Below, in pieces: positions 16,428-24,752 of a DNA stretch of 64,000 nt. Below the pieces are notes generated by a model. The model saw only the letters and a program-made list of their open reading frames with translations, was not told the origin of the DNA and did no database searches. A program made the translations under genes and the position numbers. Each line of letters opens with the position of its first letter. The stretch's first letter is position 1. Source of the DNA: JAGXLP01 sp964649445 (GTDB lineage: Bacteria > Bipolaricaulota > Bipolaricaulia > M55B111); the NCBI GenBank assembly GCA_964649445.1, contig CAZYPS010000001.1:11974-75973 (forward strand), in the 5' to 3' direction.

Positions 16428-18304
16428 ACCTAGAAGAAAAAGTAAGGGATTTCCCGGAACAACCGGGAGTTTATATTATTCGCTCCGAGGGAAAAGTAAT
16501 ATACGTGGGAAAGTCCGCTTCGCTTAGGGACCGAGTGAAAAGTTACTTCAATTCGGGCAAAGCTGGTTCTGTTAAGACGAAGAACCTGAGAGAAGAGGCG
16601 GACGATGTGGATTACATAGTAGCTGATTCGGAAGTAGAAGCCCTAATCCTGGAAGAAAACCTCATAAAAGAATACAGACCAAAATATAACGTTCTTCTCA
16701 AGGACAACAAACGGTATCCTTACATAAAACTCACCGACGAAAAGTTCCCCCAGCTTGAAGTTTCGCGTAAGCGAGGTGATGAATCGGGTGAACTCTACGG
16801 CCCATATATAGATTCCGGGGCAATGAGGAAGACTCTCGACACGATCGAAAAGATATTCCCGGTTCGGGACTGTAGCTGGAAACCTGAAGACGGTCATCGG
16901 CGTCCCTGTTTACGATACCATATAGATCTCTGCCCTGCACCCTGTGCCGGCAAAGCGGACAGGGAAACTTACATGGAATCTATCGAAAAAATTCGGGACC
17001 TGCTCAAAGGGAAAATAGGCGAAGTAGCGGACCAGTTAAGGGAAAAGATGGAAATCGCTTCCGACAATAAGGATTTTGAGAAAGCCGCTGAATGGCGCGA
17101 TAAGCTTGAGGCATTGAAAAAGATAACCCGGGACCAGAACGTTCGGTTGTCAGATGAACTTGATAGAGACTTTATCGCTCTTTCGGAGAAGCAGGGTACG
17201 GAAGAAGATGACGAGGCCTGGGGGACGATTCAGGTGTTTTTCGTTCGTGCTGGAAGGATAACCGGACAGGATAGTTTCGACCTGGAGTTTCCTTCGGATG
17301 TAGAGTCCTCCGCTATTCTCGGTGGGTTTATAAAAAAGTTTTATTCAAACCGAAGAGTAATACCGGCGGAGATCTACGTAGAAGAGGACCCCGAAGATGC
17401 TTCTACTATCGAAGAGTGGCTTGAGGAATCCCGGTCGGGAAAGGTTGAGATAAAAATTCCCAAACGCGGTCAGAAGAAAAAGATCCTCGATATGGCGAGC
17501 CGAAACGCTCGTTACGGGCGTGGTGGAGGAAAAAGGGGTAAGTCCGAGTTCGAAGGAGAACCCGAAGGTAAAGGGCTCGAAGAAGTACAGGAGGTCCTTG
17601 ACCTGCCAACCCCTCCCCATCGAATCGAGGGATACGACGTCTCAAATATTTCAGGTACGAATTCTGTCGGGTCCATGGTTGTATTTGAGGGGGGTAGATC
17701 GACCAATCGGAAGTACAGAAGATTCAGGATAAAAGAGAAGGAGGGGCCCGACGACTATCTGATGCTCCAGGAGGTACTCAGGAGAAGATTTAGACACGGA
17801 CTTGATGCTAAAGACGGGGAGAAAGATAGGGAATTCGACGAAAGTTTTTCCAGCTTTCCGGATCTGATTTTGATCGACGGGGGAAAGGGCCAGCTGAACG
17901 CGGTAACGAAAGTACTGGAATCTCTGAGTATGGCTAACATCCCCGTTATCGGTCTGGCAAAAGAATATGAAGAAGTATTCCGCCCCGGAGAAACTACTTC
18001 AGTAGGGTTTTCCCGTGATTCAGAAGGTCTCAAGCTGCTTCAGCGGGTCAGGGATGAAGCGCATCGCTTCGCTGTTAATTATCACAGAAGATTGAGACAG
18101 AAACGAACGGTTCGATCTTCGCTCGACTCAATTAAGGGCATAGGTCCGAAGAGGAAAAAGGCCCTCTTAAATACTTTTGATTCAGTAGAAAGAGTTAGTG
18201 AAGCCACTCCTGAAGAATTGAAGAGCATTTCCGAAATACCGGATAAAGTGGCAGAAAGAGTGGCGGAGTTTTTTTCGGAGCGCACGGAAGATAGCGCTAG
18301 CTAA
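16424..18304 (+). CDS. uvrC: Excinuclease ABC subunit C
   Basis: The dual-incision nuclease of excision repair. Domains in order: GIY-YIG nuclease (GVYIIRS…VIYVGKS, residues 15-33), a cysteine cluster near residue 150-172 (CSW…CLRYHIDLCPAPC), the UVR helix pair (DFEKAAEWRDKLEALK, about 210), the RNase H-like C-terminal nuclease (GYDVSNISGTNSVGSMVV and LILIDGGKGQLNA) and tandem helix-hairpin-helix motifs (SIKGIGPKRKKALL, about 568). Its ATG overlaps the uvrA stop by four bases. The 3' end overlaps the convergent wecB stop by eight bases. The 626-residue length is typical. Confidence 0.98.
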   Translation: MNLEEKVRDFPEQPGVYIIRSEGKVIYVGKSASLRDRVKSYFNSGKAGSVKTKNLREEADDVDYIVADSEVEALILEENLIKEYRPKYNVLLKDNKRYPYIKLTDEKFPQLEVSRKRGDESGELYGPYIDSGAMRKTLDTIEKIFPVRDCSWKPEDGHRRPCLRYHIDLCPAPCAGKADRETYMESIEKIRDLLKGKIGEVADQLREKMEIASDNKDFEKAAEWRDKLEALKKITRDQNVRLSDELDRDFIALSEKQGTEEDDEAWGTIQVFFVRAGRITGQDSFDLEFPSDVESSAILGGFIKKFYSNRRVIPAEIYVEEDPEDASTIEEWLEESRSGKVEIKIPKRGQKKKILDMASRNARYGRGGGKRGKSEFEGEPEGKGLEEVQEVLDLPTPPHRIEGYDVSNISGTNSVGSMVVFEGGRSTNRKYRRFRIKEKEGPDDYLMLQEVLRRRFRHGLDAKDGEKDREFDESFSSFPDLILIDGGKGQLNAVTKVLESLSMANIPVIGLAKEYEEVFRPGETTSVGFSRDSEGLKLLQRVRDEAHRFAVNYHRRLRQKRTVRSSLDSIKGIGPKRKKALLNTFDSVERVSEATPEELKSISEIPDKVAERVAEFFSERTEDSAS

Positions 18305-19424
18305 AATAATTCAAAACGTGGTCGACGATCTTTCTCGATGCATTCCCCTGCCCAAAAGGGCTTACCTTTTTGACCATTTTTTGGTAACTTGATTCATCGC
18401 TGAGTAAATTAGTCGCCTCCGAGACGATTCTGTCGGTATCCGTGCCGACCAGCTTTGCAGTACCTGCCTCCACGGCCTCAGGGCGCTCGGTCTTTTCTCG
18501 CGCGACGAGAACGGGAACTCCAAAGGACGGGGCCTCTTCCTGAATGCCGCCGGAATCAGTAATTATCAGGTCCGATATTCTCATTAAACCGACAAATGCG
18601 AGATAGTCGATCGGCTCTACAAGGTTTATCCTTTCCGTCTCACCGAGGATCTCGTGAACGGCATCCTGGACTTTCGGGTTCAGATGTACCGGAAAGACTA
18701 CTTCTAGGTTGGGAAACCTTTCGGTTATTTGTTTAATTGCTCGGGCAACTCTCTTAATTCCCCCGCCGAGGCTCTCTCTCCGGTGAGTGGTAACTAAGAG
18801 CAGCCTCTTCTTACCGCTTTCAAATCTTGTGATGTCAACAGGATAAGTTGGATGAACCACGCCTCGTTCAATAGATTCTTCGATTTTGAGCAGGGCGTCG
18901 ATTACGGTATTTCCCGTCACGGAGATTGAATCGCTCGGAAAATTCTCTTTCAAAAGGTTATCTTTGGCACCTTCCGTCGGGGCGTAGAGAAGATCGGAAA
19001 GTGAGTCGGCTAATCTTCGGTTTATCTCTTCCGGGAACGGATTTGCCCTGTCCCCGCTCCGCAGGCCGGCTTCAACATGCCCCACGGTAGTCCGGTGGTA
19101 AAACCCTGTTAGAGCACCTACGAATGCAGTCGTAGTATCACCCTGAACGAATACGAGGTCGGGATCCTCGGCCTTAACTGTCTGAGATATTCCAGTTACC
19201 GCCCGCGACGTGAGGCCTGAAAGGCTCTGAGACTCCTCCATGAGTTCTAGATTGTAATCAACTGTTAGGTCAAATACTTCGAGAGCTCCAGTCAACATTT
19301 CGCGATGTTGACCCGATGAGCAAAGCACGGACTGAATTTCTTCTCTTTCCTCAAGTTCGTTTAACAGGGGTGCCAGTTTTATCGCTTCCGGACGCGTACC
19401 GCACACGGTCAATATTTTTATCAT
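18297..19424 (-). CDS. wecB: UDP-N-acetylglucosamine 2-epimerase
   Basis: The non-hydrolysing epimerase that converts UDP-GlcNAc to UDP-ManNAc for surface polysaccharide or cell-wall polymer synthesis. The 375-residue protein shows the family landmarks: VCGTRPEAIKLAPL at residues 6-19, VQGDTTTAF around residue 95, HVEAGLRSGD around residue 114, PFPEEINRR, and the UDP-binding SGGIQEEAPSFGVP near residue 290. The frame stays open upstream to 19538, but that part lacks family similarity; ATG 19424 gives the usual N-terminus, though without a strong Shine-Dalgarno. With the nucleotidyltransferase at 10.8 kb and MraY it belongs to the envelope-building genes of this window. Confidence 0.95.
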   Translation of the reverse strand: MIKILTVCGTRPEAIKLAPLLNELEEREEIQSVLCSSGQHREMLTGALEVFDLTVDYNLELMEESQSLSGLTSRAVTGISQTVKAEDPDLVFVQGDTTTAFVGALTGFYHRTTVGHVEAGLRSGDRANPFPEEINRRLADSLSDLLYAPTEGAKDNLLKENFPSDSISVTGNTVIDALLKIEESIERGVVHPTYPVDITRFESGKKRLLLVTTHRRESLGGGIKRVARAIKQITERFPNLEVVFPVHLNPKVQDAVHEILGETERINLVEPIDYLAFVGLMRISDLIITDSGGIQEEAPSFGVPVLVAREKTERPEAVEAGTAKLVGTDTDRIVSEATNLLSDESSYQKMVKKVSPFGQGNASRKIVDHVLNYFS

Positions 19425-19607
19425 TGTAATCGTAAAGGGTATTCGATTGATTGTATCTTTGCAATTATGGTCGTATAAACAGGAGATAGTCGGTCTTAAA
19501 TAAGTCAGGAACAGGAAGCGTTTCGGCATAAATAACATTTAAAGAAATAACCCCTTTTCCGGTCCAACTATTTAAAACTCGCTACATTTTTTGCAAAATG
19601 AACTACC

Positions 19608-20738
19608 ATGAACAGGAAGTCCAGTAGTTTCCGAACCGGACTCGTTTTTTTGATCGTTTTCTGGTTGATCGCATTTTCTCTCGTCGTCCTGCCTGCCGAG
19701 GTCACAGTCACGCCTCTACTCGACACGCCTAATAACCGAACTTATTACAACGAATTGCTGGATTCTCTGCGGGAGGCGGAGTCGTCGATCAGCGTGCTGA
19801 TGGCCACAGCCAACTATTATCCCGAATATCCCGACGGACTCCAGAACAGGCTATATGACGCCTTAGTAGAGGCAGATGAACGCGGTGTAAATGTAAGAAT
19901 AGTTCTTGATAAGAGTGATTGGTCGGAAGAGATAACCAAGACTAACCGGGAGACTGCTCGCTATCTTCGTGAAAGGGGGCTTGAAGTCAAATTCGACGAT
20001 CCCGAGGTGACAACTCACGCGAAGACCATAATAGTGGACGAAAAGGTAGTTTTTCTGGGTTCCAGTAACTGGAATTTCCCAACTTATACCGAGACCTATC
20101 AGGCCAATCTTAAACTTGTATCTGGTAAGATTGGTCGATTTTACGATCGATTTTTTGATGCGGTCTGGCTGGGCAAAGCCCCGAAGCGGTTGACGCTTCC
20201 AGAAATGTCAGGTGGAAAATCTATAGTTCCGCTAATTAGCACGGGGGAGAGCCGGGCCTATTTCGAGACCGCAAAACAACTGCTGAGAGAAGCCGAGGAG
20301 TCAATTGATCTAGTACTGTTTAAAATTACCCGATACTCGAGTTTTGGTGATAGCAAATCCAACCTGTTAACGGAAGAACTGGTGAAGGCTCGGAACCGGG
20401 GAGTTGATGTGAGGATAGTTCTGGACGTAAATACCTGGTCGGAAGGTGTAAATCAGTCAAACCGGGAAACCACCCTCTGGCTTCTCGGCAAAGGGATCGG
20501 GAACGTGAAGTTCGATAGTCGGGAGTCCACCACGCACAGCAAAGTACTGATAATTGACGGGGAGACCGTGATGGTTGGCTCGAGCAACTGGTCTTACTAT
20601 TCTCTTGACGAAAACCTTGAGGTGGACGTGGTTATAAAAAAGTCACCCTCAGCGGCTAAACCGTTTGAGGTCTATTTCGAGGAAATCTGGAAGAGGGCCA
20701 ATATCCCTTCCCGGGAGGAATTAAGCGGGGGTTACTGA
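19608..20738 (+). CDS. Exported phospholipase D-like protein
   Basis: A 376-residue PLD-superfamily protein with two HKD half-sites: HAKTIIVDEKVVFLGSSNW around residue 138 and HSKVLIIDGETVMVGSSNW around residue 307. Two HxK(x)4D motifs form one active site, used for phosphodiester hydrolysis or transfer (phospholipids, cardiolipin synthesis, or DNA). Residues 10-31 are a single hydrophobic segment, so the protein is either anchored in the membrane or secreted. The two halves are clearly homologous (each has NRGVDVRIVLD or a close variant). The small size and export signal argue against a classical cardiolipin synthase. It ends one base from the stop of the convergent PKD gene. Confidence 0.88.
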   Translation: MNRKSSSFRTGLVFLIVFWLIAFSLVVLPAEVTVTPLLDTPNNRTYYNELLDSLREAESSISVLMATANYYPEYPDGLQNRLYDALVEADERGVNVRIVLDKSDWSEEITKTNRETARYLRERGLEVKFDDPEVTTHAKTIIVDEKVVFLGSSNWNFPTYTETYQANLKLVSGKIGRFYDRFFDAVWLGKAPKRLTLPEMSGGKSIVPLISTGESRAYFETAKQLLREAEESIDLVLFKITRYSSFGDSKSNLLTEELVKARNRGVDVRIVLDVNTWSEGVNQSNRETTLWLLGKGIGNVKFDSRESTTHSKVLIIDGETVMVGSSNWSYYSLDENLEVDVVIKKSPSAAKPFEVYFEEIWKRANIPSREELSGGY

Positions 20739-20739
20739 G

Positions 20740-22887
20740 CTAGAATTCGCGGATAGATTTTTCTTCGAGCTGGAGGGCAATAATTTCCTTCACCTCCTCG
20801 AACCCGAGCGTTTTGCCGTCAGTATATGGAACAGCTTCGTTTTTCGACCAAAATTCCATTGCTTTTTTCGCCTGAAGCTCGGTTATATAGTTGTTCAACG
20901 ATAGGTCAAGCTCCCCCTCCTCTACGTCCCAGCGCGAAATCACTATTTTAACCGGAAGCTTATCTGAAAGCTCCAGGCTGCTGTCGCCTTCTATCCTGTA
21001 AGAACTCTCCGACAAACTTTCGCTGAGATGTCCGGATAAGTTAAAAGTCCAGAAAGGTGAATCGAGAGGGACCCGGACGGTATAAGGTACCGTGAAGGTT
21101 TCCCCCGGAGAGATAGGACATGTAATTATCCATTGGTCAGTAGAGGATTTGTAAGCAATATTATCGGTTTCGCCGGGAACGATTTCCCAGCTATCCGGTA
21201 GTTCTTCCTCAAGCCCTACCCCCATTAAGGTTCTGTTCCTCGGTTTTATTATGATCTCAACACCAAGCTCAATTACCTCTTCGTCTTCCGCTGCTGGAGT
21301 ACTTTCGGCGTCCACGAATAGCAAGTTGTCGGGCAGGTTAGTTTTGATCTCTCGCGAAACGTCTGGGTTGGCCCGTTTTTCAAGGTTTAATTTGGAACTC
21401 GTGTCCACTCCTTTCTGGTGATAGAGCAAAGCTTTTTTGACGAATTCAAAGTTGATTTCTTTCCGATTGAGTCCGGGAAGGTTCTCTCCTTTTTGCCAGG
21501 CGGTAATAAGTCTTTCAACCTGCCGGAAGGTAATCCTGTTCGATAGATCGAAGTTAAGCTCCCTTTTGTCGATTTCGTAGTGAGATAGAGCTACCAGCGG
21601 ATCTACTTCTTCTACCACGATCAGGGTCGAGTCACCGGCAATTTTTTCATCGAATTCCGGGCTCGCACTGGTAATTTCACCGCTGAGCTCTACTTTACGA
21701 TCTATAGAATCAGCATCGAGCTGAGTTCGGGAAGGAGCCTTTATTTGATAGGAAATTCGTTTTTTGTCACCGGGTTCGAACCCGGTGGGTAGCAACCACT
21801 GATTTGTGGAGGGTTTGTATACAGCTTTTTCACTGTCTTCCGGAATTACCCGCCAGCCCCCGGGTAGCGATTCCTCTACCCCTATTCCGGAAACCTCAGT
21901 CCGGGCCGTGATTTCTATAGTGCAATTGACGTTTTTCCCAGGCAGGACTTTTCGGGCTGATAGATTTCTTTCAGCTTTAAACGGGGTCTTTCTAACTGTT
22001 ACTTGTTTTCGTTTTTCTGCCTTATTTCCATGGTTATCGGTTACTCTAAGGGCGATTTCGTGACTCTCAGGATCCGTGAAAGTGTGTCGCATTGTAGGTT
22101 CGTGAGAAGCGTAAGTAAAATGTCCGTCTCCAGTTAAGTCCCATTCGTACTGGGTTATTGTTCCTTCTGGGGCTATTGAACTCGAACCATCCAAGATCAA
22201 AGTCAAACCGGGTTGGGATGATCTAGAGGTTGAGAAAACCGGTTTCGGTCTTTGCTCCCTTCCGACACCCTGCAATCTAATATCGACGCTCGGGTCCAGG
22301 GTCAATAGTTTGTGGTTCTCAGCATTACCGGAAACTATCCGTATCTCGGTAATATTTTCCAGAGTGCCAAAATCAAGAGTGAGGTCAGGGTACTTCTCTA
22401 GATCTCTTATTATTGCTCCGTCGGCAAATCCGGGACCCCAGGACCACTGGAAGTTCGCTACGGGAGGATTAAAGAAGTATTCGTCAGTTGAATCCATCTC
22501 AGAAGTATCGTCCTGGAGGAGAAGTTCAGCACTTTCCGACAGCCCCGATATAGTTAATTGGCCAGTCCCTCCATGGGAAGAGCCAGGACCCCCCATTATG
22601 ACAATTAAACTGGTTCGGTTCGAGGGTGTTCGATAAGGGATTAAAAGACAGCTTTTTGGGCTTTCCAGTCCAGTATTGGGTTTGGCTTTATAATAATTGT
22701 AGAAATCGTTCGCCGGTATATTCCCCCAGAAGTATTCCAGCCTGGTGGAGGCTGTTTTGCCATTTTTGGTCTCCAGTACGAGGTGATCCTTTGCATTCGA
22801 ATTGAAAGTGGATAGTAGAACAAGTGGGAGAACTACAAGAAAAATGGCCAGGAATTTAACAGTTTTGCTGAGGTGACATGAGGACAC
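20740..22887 (-). CDS. Secreted PKD-domain protein with duplicated C-terminal modules
   Basis: A 715-residue exported protein: signal peptide about residues 8-32, an N-terminal jelly-roll-like region with a Gly-rich IVIMGGPGSSHGGTG stretch, a PKD domain at about 215-300 (YEWDLTGDG…TFTDPESHEIALRVTDNHGN), then two copies of a paired unit. Each unit has a beta-sandwich of the kind found in surface proteins (about 304-425 and 537-640, sharing LPxxWxxxP and a QWxxxxx-P-G pattern) followed by a short helical module (about 430-493 and 647-711, sharing ELxxxLxNxIT…W and FEEVK-like helices). GTG 22887 lies five bases after AGGAGG. The C-terminal modules look like dockerin/EF-hand-like surface repeats, but I cannot assign them. 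A surface or cell-adhesion role is likely. Confidence 0.75.
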   Translation of the reverse strand: MSSCHLSKTVKFLAIFLVVLPLVLLSTFNSNAKDHLVLETKNGKTASTRLEYFWGNIPANDFYNYYKAKPNTGLESPKSCLLIPYRTPSNRTSLIVIMGGPGSSHGGTGQLTISGLSESAELLLQDDTSEMDSTDEYFFNPPVANFQWSWGPGFADGAIIRDLEKYPDLTLDFGTLENITEIRIVSGNAENHKLLTLDPSVDIRLQGVGREQRPKPVFSTSRSSQPGLTLILDGSSSIAPEGTITQYEWDLTGDGHFTYASHEPTMRHTFTDPESHEIALRVTDNHGNKAEKRKQVTVRKTPFKAERNLSARKVLPGKNVNCTIEITARTEVSGIGVEESLPGGWRVIPEDSEKAVYKPSTNQWLLPTGFEPGDKKRISYQIKAPSRTQLDADSIDRKVELSGEITSASPEFDEKIAGDSTLIVVEEVDPLVALSHYEIDKRELNFDLSNRITFRQVERLITAWQKGENLPGLNRKEINFEFVKKALLYHQKGVDTSSKLNLEKRANPDVSREIKTNLPDNLLFVDAESTPAAEDEEVIELGVEIIIKPRNRTLMGVGLEEELPDSWEIVPGETDNIAYKSSTDQWIITCPISPGETFTVPYTVRVPLDSPFWTFNLSGHLSESLSESSYRIEGDSSLELSDKLPVKIVISRWDVEEGELDLSLNNYITELQAKKAMEFWSKNEAVPYTDGKTLGFEEVKEIIALQLEEKSIREF

Positions 22888-22929
22888 TTTATCCTCCTTT
22901 TTTAAATCTATAGTATTGATATTTTCTCT

Positions 22930-22958
22930 AGTTTATAAAAAGGTAAAGGTTTCGTCAA
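22930..22958 (-). promoter_or_regulatory. Probable promoter of the PKD protein
   Basis: TTGACG (22958-22953), 17-bp spacer, TAAACT (22935-22930), reading toward the GTG start at 22887. Confidence 0.5.
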
Positions 22959-23159
22959 GCAAAAAACTTGTTTGATAGTTGAATTGTGGAATTACTCTTT
23001 TTAGGTTAGTTTACTGATCTCCCGGACATTAATTCTCGATAGCGGTCGTGCCCTGGTAATAGGTATAGTATATTAGTATAATTTTTCTATATTGATATAG
23101 ATAATAAAATTGTCTAAACATTAAACCTCCCTGTTACTAAGTACTAAGAGGTGAAGAAT

Positions 23160-24179
23160 ATGTATAGCAGAAAAGTCCAGATCACCGGTGGTTCAACTTT
23201 TATGGTTACCCTACCTAAAGCGTGGGCCGAAGGAATTGGCCTGGAGCCGGGGACAGAAGTCAATATGGTGAGTATAAAGCCAAACACGATGGTTCTGCAG
23301 CCCCAGACTCAGCTGGAAGAGAAGGACAAAGTTGGTAAACTGGAGATAGGAAATAAAGAGGGCGCAGTTCTGACAAGGAGCATAATATCTCTCTATATAG
23401 CGGGTTACGAAGTTATTACAATTGAGGGAGAACAGATAACTTCTGGTCAGAGGGGCACGATCAGGAAGACTACACAGTCCCTAATTGGCCCTGAAATAGT
23501 AGAAGAATCTTCAAATCAAATAATAATCCGTAACCTCTCGGACCTCTCCGAACTTTCGATAAACGAGACACTATCAAGAATATATCAGATATCTCGTACC
23601 ATGTTCGAGGACTCCGTTCACGCCATGGTTGAAGGCAACCACGAACTTGCCAGGGATGTAGAAGACAGGGACGACGACGTGGATAGACTATACCTCGCTC
23701 TATCCCGCAGGTTCAGGGTTATGTTGTATACTATAGTTGAACGAAATGGAAAAGAGGTAAATAGGGCTCGTTACTTCGATTATCAGACGGCCGCAAAACA
23801 GCTGGAGAGAATAGCGGATCACGCCAAAAAAATAGCCAGCATAGCTCCTGAACTGGAAGAAGGTTTGCCGAATGAAGTTAAAGAAGCGTTTAACAAGACA
23901 GCCGTTGAGGCTCTGTCCATAGTGGACAAATCAGTGAAATCTCTTACCCGGAGAGACATCGATCTAGCAAATGAAGCCCTCTCTCAGGGGGAAGTTATAG
24001 AGGAAAATCTGTTTGATCTCGATAAATCGTTGAGAAAACTTGACCCACAGAACGCTCAGTTGCTGGGCATAGTTTCCGATAGCATAGAAAGAGTGAAGGA
24101 ATACGGAAAGAACATAGCGGAGACCGCTCTAAACTCTTCCTGTCCGTTGCCCGGTGAAGGTCCTGGCTGGGAGGCATAA
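23160..24179 (+). CDS. AbrB/SpoVT-PhoU fusion regulator
   Basis: A 339-residue protein with an N-terminal AbrB/SpoVT swapped-hairpin DNA-binding domain (RKVQITGGSTFMVTLPKAWAEG at about residues 4-25) and a PhoU-type helical C-terminal region from about residue 130. This architecture is common in archaea and some bacteria and is annotated as a phosphate-uptake regulator, but no pst or pho genes lie near it. The frame can start at GTG 23151, but that GTG is itself part of the GAGGTG ribosome-binding site; ATG 23160 is six bases downstream and gives the conserved N-terminus. An AT-rich, TATAAT-containing region precedes it. Confidence 0.87.
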   Translation: MYSRKVQITGGSTFMVTLPKAWAEGIGLEPGTEVNMVSIKPNTMVLQPQTQLEEKDKVGKLEIGNKEGAVLTRSIISLYIAGYEVITIEGEQITSGQRGTIRKTTQSLIGPEIVEESSNQIIIRNLSDLSELSINETLSRIYQISRTMFEDSVHAMVEGNHELARDVEDRDDDVDRLYLALSRRFRVMLYTIVERNGKEVNRARYFDYQTAAKQLERIADHAKKIASIAPELEEGLPNEVKEAFNKTAVEALSIVDKSVKSLTRRDIDLANEALSQGEVIEENLFDLDKSLRKLDPQNAQLLGIVSDSIERVKEYGKNIAETALNSSCPLPGEGPGWEA

Positions 24180-24262
24180 CCGCCGCCAGACGGTTTTGCT
24201 GTTGCATTGTTCGGTCTCTATATCTTACTTTTAATTACATCATATAACTTGGAGGTTAATAC

Positions 24263-24544
24263 ATGAACGAAGAAAAAGACAAAAGAGATAAGCAAGAGGA
24301 AAACCCAGAAGGTGAGGAAGAAACAGAGGAACAAGACCTAGAATCGAAGATGAACGAGATGGCAGGTGGCATGGGAGGAGGAATGGGTGGTTTAGGACAG
24401 ATTATGAGCCAGATGGGTGGCATGGGAGGAGGAATGGGTGGACGATCGGGCCCTGATCCTCAAATGCTTAAGTCGATTCAGGAACTCCAGAAAAAGCTGG
24501 AAGAATTGGAAGAGAAAATTGACGAGATAAACGAAAAACTTTAG
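24263..24544 (+). CDS. Small acidic Met/Gly-rich coiled-coil protein
   Basis: A 93-residue protein that I cannot assign to a family. Residues 1-33 are strongly acidic and charged (KDKRDKQEEN…), the middle consists of GGMGGGMGG blocks, and residues 73-93 form a short amphipathic coiled-coil helix (LQKKLEELEEKIDEINEKL). The frame is credible: GGAGGT seven to eight bases before ATG 24263, a normal stop, and codon bias like its neighbours. The Met/Gly blocks are encoded by an exact 26-nt direct repeat. A metal-binding or chaperone-accessory role is possible, but nothing in the sequence shows it. It follows the AbrB-PhoU gene by 83 bases and precedes tRNA-Ala on the other strand. Confidence 0.7.
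   Translation: MNEEKDKRDKQEENPEGEEETEEQDLESKMNEMAGGMGGGMGGLGQIMSQMGGMGGGMGGRSGPDPQMLKSIQELQKKLEELEEKIDEINEKL
24365..24441 (+). repeat. 26-nt direct repeat inside the Met/Gly-rich gene
   Basis: Positions 24365-24390 and 24416-24441 are identical over 26 bases, 51 bases (17 codons) apart and in the same frame. Each encodes GGMGGGMGG. Confidence 0.9.
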
Positions 24545-24549
24545 GTTTT

Positions 24550-24625
24550 TGGTGGAGATGAGCGGACTCGAACCGCCGACCTCCGCGTTGCGAACGCGGC
24601 GCTCTCCCGACTGAGCTACATCCCC
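24550..24625 (-). tRNA. tRNA-Ala(CGC)
   Basis: A complete 76-nt cloverleaf with encoded CCA on the minus strand: acceptor GGGGATG/CATCTCC with the G3-U70 alanine identity pair, anticodon stem CCGCG/CGCGG, loop TTCGCAA, anticodon CGC (reads GCG). Unlike the GGC isoacceptor at 9.6 kb, it has the normal U33. It lies tail-to-tail with the small Met/Gly-rich gene, five bases from its stop. Confidence 0.96.
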
Positions 24626-24639
24626 CTGATTTCTAAGCT

Positions 24640-24668
24640 ATTATAAAAGAAAGGGTAATTTCCCTCAA
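24640..24668 (-). promoter_or_regulatory. Promoter of tRNA-Ala(CGC)
   Basis: TTGAGG (24668-24663), 17-bp spacer and a perfect TATAAT (24645-24640), 14 bases before the tRNA 5' end. Confidence 0.7.
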
Positions 24669-24707
24669 GAGATATTTTTACCGGTAAAGCGACTGGAATT
24701 GCGCGTA

Positions 24708-24736
24708 TTGATTAAACTTGACTAAAATAGTATAGT
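24708..24736 (+). promoter_or_regulatory. Possible promoter of iscS operon
   Basis: TTGATT (24708-24713), 17-bp spacer, TATAGT (24731-24736). The inferred +1 would fall within or beside the GGTGG ribosome-binding site at 24743-24747, giving an unusually short leader, so confidence is limited. Confidence 0.35.
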
Positions 24737-24752
24737 TTTCTTGGTGGTAAAA

